DNA of 10,821 nucleotides, from NCBI GenBank assembly GCA_003695455.1, contig RFJF01000100.1, positions 1-10,821 of the forward strand, given 5' to 3'. This document shows, piece by piece, positions 1 to 6,112 of the stretch (the first letter of the stretch is position 1; every line of letters starts with the position of its first letter). This DNA comes from Chloroflexota bacterium. GTDB taxonomy: Bacteria > Chloroflexota > Anaerolineae > 4572-78 > J111. Made by a program: the position numbers and the translations under genes. Under the pieces are notes generated by a model. It was not told the origin of the DNA. It was given only the letters and a program-made list of their open reading frames with translations, and searched no databases.

Positions 1-1
1 C

Positions 2-682
2 CTGCGCCGGCTGGCCGCCGGCCATGCCCTGCTGGCCCAGTTTAACGAAGCTCGCCAGGCAGTGGAACAGGCCAAACTGCTCCATCGCAATATTGAAGAT
101 GAACAGGGATTTGCCGCCGACCTGCGCGTGCTGGGCACCATTCAACTGGCGGAGCAGGATTATGTAGCCGCCCGCGATTTGTTGGGGCAGGCGCTGGAAA
201 TTTTTCAGCACGCCAAAAACAAGCCCGAACAACTGGTTACCTGGCTGGAACTGGCCTTTGCGCTGGAAGGATTGGGCTACATCCCCAGAGCGTGCCACGC
301 CTACGGGCAGGTTCTTGAACTAACCAACGAATTAAACACGCCCCTGTGCGCCATTGATGCGGGCGCCGGGCAGGCGCGCTGCCTGCTGGTTAACGGCAAA
401 GCAGAAGAAGCCGTGCAAGCCATTAAACAGTGCCTGGAACGGCTTGACGAACCGCTACCGGGCCAAACCCTGCGCCACCCGGTGCGCTTTTATCTGACCG
501 CCCACCAAATTTTGCGCGCCACCGGCGATGCCGCACAAGCAGACAAGCTGCTGCAAACGGGGCAAACCGTCATTGAGCACGCCGCCGCCGGCCTTTCAGA
601 ATCGCAAAAAACGGCGTTCCTGGAACAAATTCCGGAAATCAGGGATTTACTGGGCAAAGCGGCAACCCGGCAAACATCCTGA
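2..682 (+). CDS. TPR-repeat protein, C-terminal part (5' end outside window)
   Basis: The reading frame is open from base 2 to a TGA at 680-682, so the gene enters from the left and only its last 226 residues are seen. A GTG at 62 lies inside the frame and is not a convincing start, because the helical repeat pattern already runs upstream of it. The visible part is all-helical, made of about 34-40-residue helix-turn-helix units with TPR-type spacing of small and large residues (for example the A-x-x-L-L-x-Q-A-L-E-I-F and A-x-A-Y-x-Q-V-L-E-L units). It ends in a segment rich in Gln and Leu. TPR arrays mediate protein-protein contacts. In Chloroflexota such tails often belong to large signalling ATPases or SARP/LuxR-like regulators, but the N-terminal part that would decide this is missing. 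No catalytic motif is visible. A TPR fold is likely; the function is unknown. Confidence 0.75.
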   Translation: MRRLAAGHALLAQFNEARQAVEQAKLLHRNIEDEQGFAADLRVLGTIQLAEQDYVAARDLLGQALEIFQHAKNKPEQLVTWLELAFALEGLGYIPRACHAYGQVLELTNELNTPLCAIDAGAGQARCLLVNGKAEEAVQAIKQCLERLDEPLPGQTLRHPVRFYLTAHQILRATGDAAQADKLLQTGQTVIEHAAAGLSESQKTAFLEQIPEIRDLLGKAATRQTS

Positions 683-722
683 GTCCCCGGCCCCACAACG
701 TTAAATACGTCACCCTCAAAGA

Positions 723-764
723 TGACATTTGTCACTAACAATCAGGCCCGTTTTAGGCTATACT
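723..764 (+). promoter_or_regulatory. Possible promoter/operator region upstream of the usp gene
   Basis: The 206-bp spacer 683-888 holds a short inverted repeat, TGACA-TT-TGTCA (723-734), and a good -10-like hexamer TATACT at 759-764. No good -35 lies 16-18 bp upstream of that hexamer, and the TTGTCA inside the palindrome is 24 bp away, which is too far for a standard sigma-70 promoter. The palindrome could be an operator or activator site that compensates for the weak -35; this is inference. A perfect 6-bp hairpin (CTGCCG-GAA-CGGCAG, 780-794) follows and would lie in the 5' leader. Confidence 0.3.
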
Positions 765-834
765 AACAGTATGAGCGCCCTGCCGGAACGGCAGCAAGAA
801 TCAAAATGTTAAACAGGGTCGTAGAGTCGCCACC

Positions 835-869
835 CCCTGATTCCTGACTCCCGACTCCTGAATCCTGTT
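835..869 (+). repeat. Heptad array A: five 7-bp units before the usp ribosome binding site
   Basis: Five consecutive 7-bp units in exact phase read CCCTGAT, TCCTGAC, TCCCGAC, TCCTGAA and TCCTGTT. The array stops 5 bp before the AGAGGAG ribosome binding site of the usp gene, so it forms part of the 5' leader. The same word family recurs at 1763-1790 in front of the ABC ATPase gene. Its CTCCT core could pair weakly with the purine-rich ribosome binding site, but only about 5 bp match. Confidence 0.8.
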
Positions 870-888
870 GTCAGAGAGGAGCGATACA

Positions 889-1326
889 ATGTACAAGAAA
901 GTGTTAGTCCCATTAGACGGCTCGGAACGGGCCGAGAGCATTTTGCCCCACGTGTTGACCCTGGCAGAAAATCACCGGGCCAAAATCATCTTTTTGAGCG
1001 TACTTGAAACACCCCACACCATTGTAGCCGCCGACGGCATTTACGTACCCAATGAAACCATTGTGGCCGAACACCACCACGCCATGGAAGAATACCTGAA
1101 AAAACAACAGGCCAAATTCAAGGAACTTGGGTTTGACACCGATATTCGGGTGGTGTACGGCCGGGTTATTGATGAGATTTGCAACGTGGCTACAGAAGAA
1201 GATGTAGACCTGGTGGCTTTGGCCAGCCACGGGCGCACCGGCCTGGCGCAGGTATTTTACGGCAGCGTGGCCGCCGGCATTCTGCATCGTATTGACCGGC
1301 CTCTGTTGATTATTCGAGCAAAATAG
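889..1326 (+). CDS. Universal stress protein, UspA family
   Basis: The product is a 145-residue single-domain Usp protein, a small cytoplasmic alpha/beta nucleotide-binding fold that usually dimerises and is induced under stress or energy limitation. It begins MYKKVLVPLDGS, with the conserved Asp at residue 10. Near the C-terminus it has the ATP-binding loop A112-SH-G115, then nine residues, then G125-S126. This matches the family pattern G-2X-G-9X-G-(S/T) except that the first Gly is Ala, a common variant, so ATP binding is likely. It ends in the typical RPLLIIR strand. The start chosen is ATG 889, because AGAGGAG (875-881) sits 7 nt upstream; an in-frame TTG at 868 would lie within the heptad array. 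The gene is alone on its transcript, with a terminator 25 bp after the stop and repeat-rich DNA on both sides. The family assignment is secure; the specific stress signal is unknown. Confidence 0.95.
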   Translation: MYKKVLVPLDGSERAESILPHVLTLAENHRAKIIFLSVLETPHTIVAADGIYVPNETIVAEHHHAMEEYLKKQQAKFKELGFDTDIRVVYGRVIDEICNVATEEDVDLVALASHGRTGLAQVFYGSVAAGILHRIDRPLLIIRAK

Positions 1327-1350
1327 CACGCAGTTCTGCCAGCAATCTAC

Positions 1351-1390
1351 AAAAACCGGTCTGACTTCAAGTTTTGGCCGGTTTTTATTT
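1351..1390 (+). terminator. Rho-independent terminator of the usp gene
   Basis: A perfect 9-bp stem, AAAAACCGG (1351-1359) with CCGGTTTTT (1378-1386), is followed by further T-rich sequence to 1390. The 18-nt loop contains its own small palindrome, ACTT-C-AAGT. The structure starts 24 bp after the usp stop codon. The A-tract before the stem would also let it work on the opposite strand. Confidence 0.85.
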
Positions 1391-1442
1391 TCAGCCCCCA
1401 TTAAGCCTGGCGTGATAAACTTTGGTTGCAAACAAAACATAT

Positions 1443-1581
1443 AGAAGTTACGCAGTTGAGCAAAAGCAAATCACGAATACCACTAATGGGCAAATATCAC
1501 AAATAAACTATTAAAAAATTCGTTTATTCGTGCCATTCGTGATTAAAACATTTGAGCCTGATTTTGAACTGCGTAACTCAT
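1443..1581. mobile_element. MITE-like palindromic element with 7-bp flanking direct repeat
   Basis: A 139-bp AT-rich non-coding element. Its ends are AGAAGTTACGCAGTT and the complement of ATGAGTTACGCAGTT, which match at 13 of 15 positions, with a perfect 12-bp core at 1446-1457 and 1567-1578. Inside are two further nested inverted pairs: ATCACGAAT 1470-1478 with ATTCGTGAT 1535-1543, and 1498-1508 with 1522-1532 (10 of 11). The whole unit can therefore fold into one long hairpin with loop 1509-1521. The 7-bp sequence AACATAT occurs directly on both sides (1436-1442 and 1582-1588), as expected for a target-site duplication. There is no coding capacity, so movement would need a transposase supplied in trans. 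A repeated extragenic palindrome is the alternative. The transposon family is not recognised. Confidence 0.6.
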
Positions 1582-1602
1582 AACATATTCCACTTTTGAT
1601 GG

Positions 1603-1632
1603 ATGACAGTCAACCCCTTTGGCGGGTACAAT
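1603..1632 (+). promoter_or_regulatory. Candidate sigma-70 promoter for the ABC exporter operon
   Basis: ATGACA (1603-1608, five of six to the -35 consensus) and TACAAT (1627-1632, five of six to the -10 consensus) are separated by 18 bp. This is the best promoter match in the 477-bp spacer 1327-1803. It would give a leader of about 165 nt containing two heptad arrays. It lies just outside the MITE-like element. Assignment is by motif only. Confidence 0.45.
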
Positions 1633-1689
1633 AACGGCAAAAGCAACAAGCTCAGCCCGGGCAGGGCAACGACGAATGAAAATGAGCGT

Positions 1690-1717
1690 GCAGGTGGCAA
1701 GTGGCAAGGACGCAGAG
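1690..1717 (+). repeat. Heptad array B: GCAAGTG-type units
   Basis: Four 7-bp units in phase: GCAGGTG, GCAAGTG, GCAAGGA and the weaker CGCAGAG. The same word, on the complementary strand, forms the array at 6019-6046. It lies in the presumed leader of the ABC operon. Confidence 0.65.
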
Positions 1718-1743
1718 TAACAAAGAGGCAGGCTTCACATTCG

Positions 1744-1792
1744 CCAATTACCATTTGCCACTCGCTGACTCCCGGCTTCTGACTCCTGAAAA
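1744..1792 (+). repeat. Heptad array C: seven phased units before the ABC ATPase gene
   Basis: Seven units in phase: CCAATTA, CCATTTG, CCACTCG, CTGACTC, CCGGCTT, CTGACTC, CTGAAAA. The array changes gradually from a CCANNTG word to the CTGACTC word seen in front of the usp gene, without losing the 7-bp phase. It ends 11 bp before the ATPase start codon and overlaps the only, weak, Shine-Dalgarno-like sequence there (AAAAGG, 1789-1794). Confidence 0.75.
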
Positions 1793-1803
1793 GGCAGGCA
1801 TTT

Positions 1804-2634
1804 ATGTTTAACTGGTTCAAACGCAAAAAAAATACCCCGTCCAACGGACGCTACAAACACGGCAACAACCATCTCATTGAACTGAAGCAGGTGGTCAAAA
1901 CCTACGACATCGCCGCCGGCAAGTTCACCGCGCTGGCGGGTATTGACCTGAACGTGGACCCCGGCGAATTTGTGGCCGTCATCGGCAAGTCCGGCAGCGG
2001 CAAATCCACGCTCATCAACATGATTACCGGCATTGACCGCCCCACCTCCGGCGAGGTGCTGGTGGGCGATACCGCCGTGCACACCCTCAGCGAGGGGCAA
2101 ATTGCCGTCTGGCGCGGAAAAAATGTGGGCGTGGTTTTTCAGTTTTTTCAGCTTTTGCCTACCCTGACCGTGGTAGAAAACGTCATGCTGCCCATGGATT
2201 TTTGCAACACCTACCCCATGAATGAACGAGAAGACCGGGCGCTGCATCTGCTGGAACAAGTTGAAATGGCCGACCACGCCTACAAACTGCCCACCGCAAT
2301 TTCCGGCGGGCAGCAGCAGCGGGTGGCTATTGCCCGCGCGCTGGCCAACGATCCCCCTATTCTGGTGGCCGATGAGCCGACCGGTAACCTCGATTCCGTC
2401 ACCGCCGATTCAATCTTTCACCTGTTCAGCAATATGGTGGCTGCCGGCAAAACTATTTTGATGGTCACGCATGACATGGACCTGGCCGAACGCGCCAGCC
2501 GCACTATTCTGCTGGCCGACGGCAAAATTGTGCGCCGGCCCCGCACCAAATCGGGCTTGCGCAAAATGCTCAATGAAACCCCACCCCCGGCCGATGACCC
2601 CCAAAATTTAGCTGTGGAGGGCGGCCATGCTTAA
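1804..2634 (+). CDS. ABC exporter ATP-binding subunit, LolD/MacB type
   Basis: A 276-residue ATPase that would drive the membrane permease encoded directly after it. All nucleotide-binding motifs are intact: Walker [10 protein letters not shown] (61-69), Q-loop Gln113 in [10 protein letters not shown], signature ISGGQ (166-170, Ile in place of the usual Leu), Walker B ILVADEP (186-192), D-loop GNLDS (194-198) and H-loop His223 in VTHD. The arrangement and the downstream FtsX-type partner match the LolD/MacB/FtsE group, which couples ATP hydrolysis to mechanical extrusion of lipids, peptides or antibiotics, not to classic channel transport. The protein has a basic N-terminal extension of about 24 residues and an acidic, Pro-rich tail of about 35 residues after the core. 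The start ATG 1804 has only a weak ribosome binding site (AAAAGG, about 9 nt upstream). The last 8 nt overlap the permease start, implying translational coupling. The substrate cannot be told from sequence. Confidence 0.95.
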   Translation: MFNWFKRKKNTPSNGRYKHGNNHLIELKQVVKTYDIAAGKFTALAGIDLNVDPGEFVAVIGKSGSGKSTLINMITGIDRPTSGEVLVGDTAVHTLSEGQIAVWRGKNVGVVFQFFQLLPTLTVVENVMLPMDFCNTYPMNEREDRALHLLEQVEMADHAYKLPTAISGGQQQRVAIARALANDPPILVADEPTGNLDSVTADSIFHLFSNMVAAGKTILMVTHDMDLAERASRTILLADGKIVRRPRTKSGLRKMLNETPPPADDPQNLAVEGGHA

Positions 2635-5044
2635 AATCATCCATCCCCGCTGGCGCAAAGTGCTGCGCGATTTATGGCTCAACAAAGGGCGCACGCTGGT
2701 GGTGGTGCTCAGCATTGCCGTGGGCGTGTTTGCCGTGGGAACCATTGCCACCTCGCAAATCGTCCTGTCCAGTGATTTACGCGACGCCTACCTGGCAACC
2801 AACCCGGCCAGCGCCACGTTGATTTCCTTTGATTCATTTGGCGATGAAGTGGTAGAGGCCGTTGAGGGACTTGACGAAGTGAGCGAAGCCGAAGGCCGGC
2901 GGCGGGTCTCGATGCGTCTCCAAACCGGGCCGGACGAGTGGCGCACGCTCTACCTGATTGCCATTCCGGATTTTGACGAGGTCAAAATTGACCGCTTTTC
3001 GCCGGAATCCGGCGACTGGCCGCCCAAAGACCATGAAATGCTCATCGAACGGGCCGCGCTGGGGCTGGCTAACGCCAACGTGGGCGATACCGTCACCGTG
3101 AAAACCCCGGACGGCAAAATCCGGCAAATGCGCGTGGCCGGCACCGCCCACGATATCAACGCCCAGATGTACGTTTTTGACGGTGTGGTGTACGGCTTTG
3201 TCACCGCCGACACGCTGGACTGGCTGGGCCAACCACGAGACTACAACGAAATGCGCTTTCTGGTATCCGGCGACCCGATGAACCGCGAAAATATTCAGAC
3301 CGCAGCCAACAAAGTGCGCGACAAACTGGAAGCCGCCGGCGTCACCGTCTGGTTTACCCTCATCCCGGAACCGGGCAAACCCCTGCTCGATTACCTGATT
3401 CAAGCCATCTCCGTGCTGATGGGCGCGCTGGCGGCGCTGTCGCTGCTGCTGAGTGGCTTTCTGGTCATCAACACTATTGCCGCGCTGCTCACCCAGCAGA
3501 CCCGGCAAATCGGCATGATGAAAGCCGTGGGGGCGCGCACCCGGCAACTGGTGAGCATGTACCTGACCACGGTCATCATTTTTGGCCTGCTGGCGCTGGC
3601 CATTGCCGTGCCGTTGGGTGTGGTCGGGGCTTTCTACTTTAGCCGCTTCATCGCCAGTTTTCTCAATTTTGATGTGACCAGCTTCCGTCTGCCGCCGGAA
3701 GTGCTGGCCGCCGAAGTTGCCGTGGGGCTGGTGGTGCCGCTGCTGGCCGGCATTATTCCCATTTGGGCCGGCGTGCGGGTAACCGTGCGCCAGGCCATCA
3801 GCGAGTACGGGCTGGGCCGGGGGCAATTTGGCAGCAGTTTTATTGACCGGATTTTGCTGAAAATGCAGAGCAGCCGCTTTTTACGGCGGCGGTTGTCGCG
3901 GCCGCTGCTGCTTTCGCTGCGCAACACCTTCCGGCGCAAAACCCGGCTGGGGCTAACCCTGGCAACGCTCATTTTTGGCGGGGCTATTTTCATCACCGTG
4001 TTCACCGTGCGGGCCTCGCTGCTGGGCACGCTGGATGACTGGCTGGACTATTTTCGGTACGATGTGGCCGTGCAGTTTGAACGCGGCTACCGGGTAGAAC
4101 GGCTGGTGCGCGAAACCCAATCCATCCCCGGCATTGTGGATGCGGAAACATGGGGATTTTACAACGCCCGCCGCGTGCGCCCCGACGGCAGCAACAGCGA
4201 CAATATTATTATGTACGCCCCGCCCGCCGAAACCACGCTGGTCAACCCCACTATCAAGGAAGGCCGCTGGCTGGTTCCCGGCGATGAAAACGCGCTGGTA
4301 GTCAACACCATTTTCCTGCGCGATGAACCGGATGTGAAGCTGGGCGATGAAGTGACGCTCAAAATTGACGGGCGAGACGAGCCGTTCACGGTGGTGGGCA
4401 TTGCCACCGGCGGCATGCCGATGGCCTCAATTTTTGTGAATTACCCCTACTACGCCCGCGTGGCACACAACGTAGGCCGCGCCGAGTGGATTTTTGCCAC
4501 CACCAAAGAACACACCCTCGATTACCAGACCGAGGTGGTGCGCAATCTTGAGGACCATTTTGAGTACATCGGGATGAACGTGAACGCCACGGCCAAAGTG
4601 GTGGAGGAGCGGGCCGAGGTAGAACAGATTTTTGAGGTGATTGTGGTTCTGCTGCTGCTGATGGCGGTGCTGCTGGCTGTCATCGGCGGGCTGGGGCTAA
4701 TGGGAACTATGAGCATCAACGTGCTGGAGCGTACCCGCGAGATTGGCGTCATCCGGGCCATTGGCGCGTCAGACGGCGCGGTGCTGCGCGTCTTCATCAC
4801 TGAGGGCATCATCATCGGGTTGATCAGTTGGGCCGCCGGCGCGGTGCTAGCGCTGCCCATCAGCCGCTGGCTCAGCGATATTGTGGGCCAGCAGTTTTTG
4901 TACACCTCGCTCAGCTACAATTTTTCGTGGGTGGGCGTGGGCATCTGGCTGGTGGTGGTGGTGTTCCTGTCGGCGCTGGCCAGTTTTCTGCCGGCGTGGA
5001 ACGCCTCACGCATCACCGTGCAAGAGGTGCTGGCTTACGAGTAA
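2627..5044 (+). CDS. ABC exporter permease, duplicated FtsX/MacB-type
   Basis: An 805-residue membrane protein with two FtsX modules. Each has one TM helix, a large extracytoplasmic domain and three more TM helices. In module 1, TM1 is at about 23-45, the external domain at 47-250, and the TMs at about 257-285, 312-335 and 363-388. In module 2, TM5 is at about 441-465, the external domain at 467-660, and the TMs at about 669-692, 720-745 and 768-790. Both modules carry the conserved cytoplasmic motif after their second helix: [12 protein letters not shown] (near 291-305) and [12 protein letters not shown] (near 700-713). This layout is typical of single-chain exporters pairing with LolD/MacB-like ATPases. 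The ATG at 2627 has GGAGG (2616-2620) 6 nt upstream, inside the end of the ATPase gene. No adaptor (MacA-like) gene is adjacent. Substrate unknown; export of a lipoprotein, peptide or drug is inferred from the family. The heptad array starts 4 nt after the stop. Confidence 0.93.
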   Translation: MLKIIHPRWRKVLRDLWLNKGRTLVVVLSIAVGVFAVGTIATSQIVLSSDLRDAYLATNPASATLISFDSFGDEVVEAVEGLDEVSEAEGRRRVSMRLQTGPDEWRTLYLIAIPDFDEVKIDRFSPESGDWPPKDHEMLIERAALGLANANVGDTVTVKTPDGKIRQMRVAGTAHDINAQMYVFDGVVYGFVTADTLDWLGQPRDYNEMRFLVSGDPMNRENIQTAANKVRDKLEAAGVTVWFTLIPEPGKPLLDYLIQAISVLMGALAALSLLLSGFLVINTIAALLTQQTRQIGMMKAVGARTRQLVSMYLTTVIIFGLLALAIAVPLGVVGAFYFSRFIASFLNFDVTSFRLPPEVLAAEVAVGLVVPLLAGIIPIWAGVRVTVRQAISEYGLGRGQFGSSFIDRILLKMQSSRFLRRRLSRPLLLSLRNTFRRKTRLGLTLATLIFGGAIFITVFTVRASLLGTLDDWLDYFRYDVAVQFERGYRVERLVRETQSIPGIVDAETWGFYNARRVRPDGSNSDNIIMYAPPAETTLVNPTIKEGRWLVPGDENALVVNTIFLRDEPDVKLGDEVTLKIDGRDEPFTVVGIATGGMPMASIFVNYPYYARVAHNVGRAEWIFATTKEHTLDYQTEVVRNLEDHFEYIGMNVNATAKVVEERAEVEQIFEVIVVLLLLMAVLLAVIGGLGLMGTMSINVLERTREIGVIRAIGASDGAVLRVFITEGIIIGLISWAAGAVLALPISRWLSDIVGQQFLYTSLSYNFSWVGVGIWLVVVVFLSALASFLPAWNASRITVQEVLAYE

Positions 5045-5048
5045 AGCA

Positions 5049-5132
5049 GGGAGTAGGGAGTAGGGAGTAGGGAGTAGGGAGTAGGGATTAAGAAGTAATT
5101 GGCCTACTCCCTAATCCTTACTCCCTACTTCA
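5049..5132 (+). repeat. Heptad array D: GGGAGTA units with an inverted partner (hairpin)
   Basis: Five perfect tandem copies of GGGAGTA run from 5049 to 5083, followed by GGGATTA and AGAAGTA (to 5097). After 7 bp come four units in opposite orientation: TACTCCC, TAATCCT, TACTCCC, TACTTCA (5105-5132). The two halves can pair over about 27 bp, most mismatches being G-U compatible in RNA. It begins 4 nt after the permease stop codon, so it would form the 3' end of the ABC operon transcript, perhaps protecting or ending it. No clear T-tract follows directly. This is the first part of the 354-bp gene-free spacer 5045-5398. Confidence 0.85.
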
Positions 5133-5163
5133 TTTCCTGTTTTATTCCGGCTTGTCCGGGTTG

Positions 5164-5226
5164 GGAAGCAGGAAGTAAAGGAGTAAGGACGGGTCAGTTT
5201 GACCATAATCCGTATTCCATACTTCG
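5164..5226 (+). repeat. Heptad array E: second, degraded direct/inverted pair
   Basis: Units GGAAGCA, GGAAGTA, AAGGAGT and AAGGACG (5164-5191) are followed at 5206-5226 by the opposite-orientation units TAATCCG, TATTCCA and TACTTCG. The words and the layout repeat those of array D with more mutations, so this may be an older copy. Pairing between the halves is imperfect. Confidence 0.55.
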
Positions 5227-5270
5227 GCGCGATTCATTTTGACAGGTTCTCAACTTTACAAATTCATCGG

Positions 5271-5368
5271 TTTGCACACTCTGTTAAAACGTAAAACGTA
5301 ATGTGCGATTCAGACCGAAATCCTTACGTTTTACGCTTTACGTTTTTAAAGATGACACAGTGTGCAAA
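5271..5368. repeat. Nested inverted repeat with AAAACGT heptads
   Basis: An outer perfect 10-bp inverted repeat, TTTGCACACT (5271-5280) with AGTGTGCAAA (5359-5368), encloses a second inverted pair made of heptads. The left arm holds two AAAACGT units (5286-5299). The right arm, TTACGTT/TTACGCT/TTACGTT (5324-5344), holds three units of the complementary word. The right arm thus carries one extra unit. The loop 5302-5323 shows nothing recognisable. It lies about 30 bp beyond the stop of the VOC gene, which is transcribed towards it, so it may form a 3' structure for that transcript. It could also be a small immobile palindromic element; I see no clear flanking duplication. Confidence 0.6.
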
Positions 5369-5398
5369 TGAACCACGCCTATACTTCACTTCCGTTTT

Positions 5399-5791
5399 TT
5401 ACTCCCGCCCCACCGGATGGGGCCAGTCCGGGTGCAGAAATTGCTGAATTTCCAGCAGGTAGCCGTTGGGGTCGCGCAGAAAACAGTGGTAAATATTGTA
5501 ATCCGGGTTGTGCGCGGGCGGTTTTTCAAATTCTACGCCGCGCTCCGATAACAGGCGATACCATTCATCCACCTGCCGGGTTGCAAACGTAAAAATAATG
5601 CCCTGCGGCTGTTCCGGCGCCGATTCGCGCTGGCAGAAACCCAAAAACCCATCGCCGCTGACCCGGTAAATCCGGCAGCTACCCTGATCAAGCACCAGCG
5701 ACAGGCCCAGCACATCCTCGTAAAATTGGGCCGTTTCTGCCAGATTGCGGGTGTACAAAAACGTCACCTGCTGGTCAATGGTGGGGTGCAT
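5399..5791 (-). CDS. VOC-superfamily (glyoxalase/bleomycin-resistance fold) protein
   Basis: A 130-residue protein, the normal length for one VOC domain with two beta-alpha-beta-beta-beta modules. The first module holds the VTFLYTRNLAETAQFYEDVLGL segment (9-30). The second holds a VDEWYRLLSERGVEF helix (74-88) and the signature RDPNGYLLEIQQF (106-118) with the conserved Glu114, a usual metal ligand. Where many family members have a His in the first strand, this one has Gln7-Gln8, so the metal site may be altered; His102 precedes the last strand. VOC proteins include glyoxalase I, extradiol dioxygenases, FosA-like resistance enzymes and antibiotic-binding proteins, and the sequence does not choose between them. 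The start ATG (5791-5789) has a very strong ribosome binding site, AGGAGG, 5 nt upstream, suggesting high translation. It ends with TAA. It stands alone and is not clearly in an operon with the MFS gene. Confidence 0.85.
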   Translation of the reverse strand: MHPTIDQQVTFLYTRNLAETAQFYEDVLGLSLVLDQGSCRIYRVSGDGFLGFCQRESAPEQPQGIIFTFATRQVDEWYRLLSERGVEFEKPPAHNPDYNIYHCFLRDPNGYLLEIQQFLHPDWPHPVGRE

Positions 5792-5810
5792 CGTTACCTC
5801 CTCGTATAAA

Positions 5811-5845
5811 ATAAGGGTAAAGGTGAAGGGATAAAGGATAAAAAC
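5811..5845 (+). repeat. Heptad array F: TAAAGGT/TAAAGGA units
   Basis: Five 7-bp units: ATAAGGG, TAAAGGT, GAAGGGA, TAAAGGA, TAAAAAC. The array begins about 20 bp upstream of the VOC start codon, just beyond its ribosome binding site, and so probably overlaps the VOC promoter or leader. Confidence 0.6.
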
Positions 5846-5864
5846 AGGCTCCCTTGAAAATAAG

Positions 5865-5892
5865 CGATTCAGCGATTCAACGATTCAGCGAA
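5865..5892 (+). repeat. 8-bp tandem repeat CGATTCAR
   Basis: Three 8-bp units, CGATTCAG, CGATTCAA and CGATTCAG (5865-5888), are followed by a partial CGAA. It is the one array in the window with a period of 8 instead of 7. It lies in the 321-bp gene-free spacer 5792-6112, which otherwise holds heptad arrays and no recognisable gene. Confidence 0.75.
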
Positions 5893-5978
5893 TGGCAGAT
5901 GAACTCTATTTTCATTCTCGTTGTCGTCCCGCCAGGGACTGTCCGACTCCTGTGAAAATACGGTAGACGGCAGACAGC

Positions 5979-6013
5979 AAACGACGAATTACGTGTGACG
6001 AGCGACGAATATA
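5979..6013 (+). repeat. Heptad array G: GAATTAC-like units
   Basis: Units in phase: AAACGAC, GAATTAC, GTGTGAC, GAGCGAC, GAATATA. The last two positions are AC in the first four units while the rest varies. Period is clear, conservation is low. Confidence 0.5.
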
Positions 6014-6018
6014 TGGCC

Positions 6019-6046
6019 CTGCCACTTGCAACTTGCCACCTGCGGA
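6019..6046 (+). repeat. Heptad array H: TTGCCAC units
   Basis: Units CTGCCAC, TTGCAAC, TTGCCAC and CTGCGGA. Read on the other strand this is the GCAAGTG word of the array at 1690-1717, so the same repeat occurs in two distant spacers in opposite orientation. Confidence 0.65.
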
Positions 6047-6081
6047 GTTTTCACTCCCGCTGCCGCCCCTCACCTCTGCGC

Positions 6082-6109
6082 TTCCTACTCCCTGCTCCCT
6101 ACTTCCGAT
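6082..6109 (-). repeat. Heptad array I: GGGAGTA units right after the MFS stop
   Basis: On the + strand the units are TTCCTAC, TCCCTGC, TCCCTAC and TTCCGAT. In the sense of the MFS transcript they read as GGGAGTA-type words and begin within about 4 nt of its stop codon. This mirrors array D behind the ABC permease: same word, same strand relative to the gene, same distance from the stop. Confidence 0.75.
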
Positions 6110-6112
6110 TTT

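Noticed and set aside
717..735. Shared word AAAGATGACA at 717-727 and 5348-5357 as a common regulatory site
   Set aside because: Only about 10 bp match, the flanks differ, and at the second place no gene start follows. Too short to call.
868..888. TTG 868 as the start of the usp protein
   Set aside because: It would add seven residues (MSERSDT) encoded by the last heptad and the ribosome binding site. ATG 889 has ideal spacing and gives the standard Usp N-terminus.
913..1440. Open - strand frame opposite the usp gene
   Set aside because: The usp gene has a perfect family signature, ribosome binding site and terminator. The - frame crosses that terminator and matches nothing.
2834..3826. Long open frame (330 codons) on the - strand inside the permease gene
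   Set aside because: It lies fully antisense to a clearly conserved FtsX/MacB permease, and its product is a low-complexity His/Gln/Gly-rich chain with no domain. It is a GC-codon shadow.
5049..5132. CRISPR array
   Set aside because: Units are 7 bp and contiguous, with no unique spacers and no cas genes nearby.
5362..5592. Short + strand frame overlapping the VOC gene
   Set aside because: No ribosome binding site and no recognisable product. The VOC gene on the other strand has an AGGAGG site and the DPNGYLLE signature.
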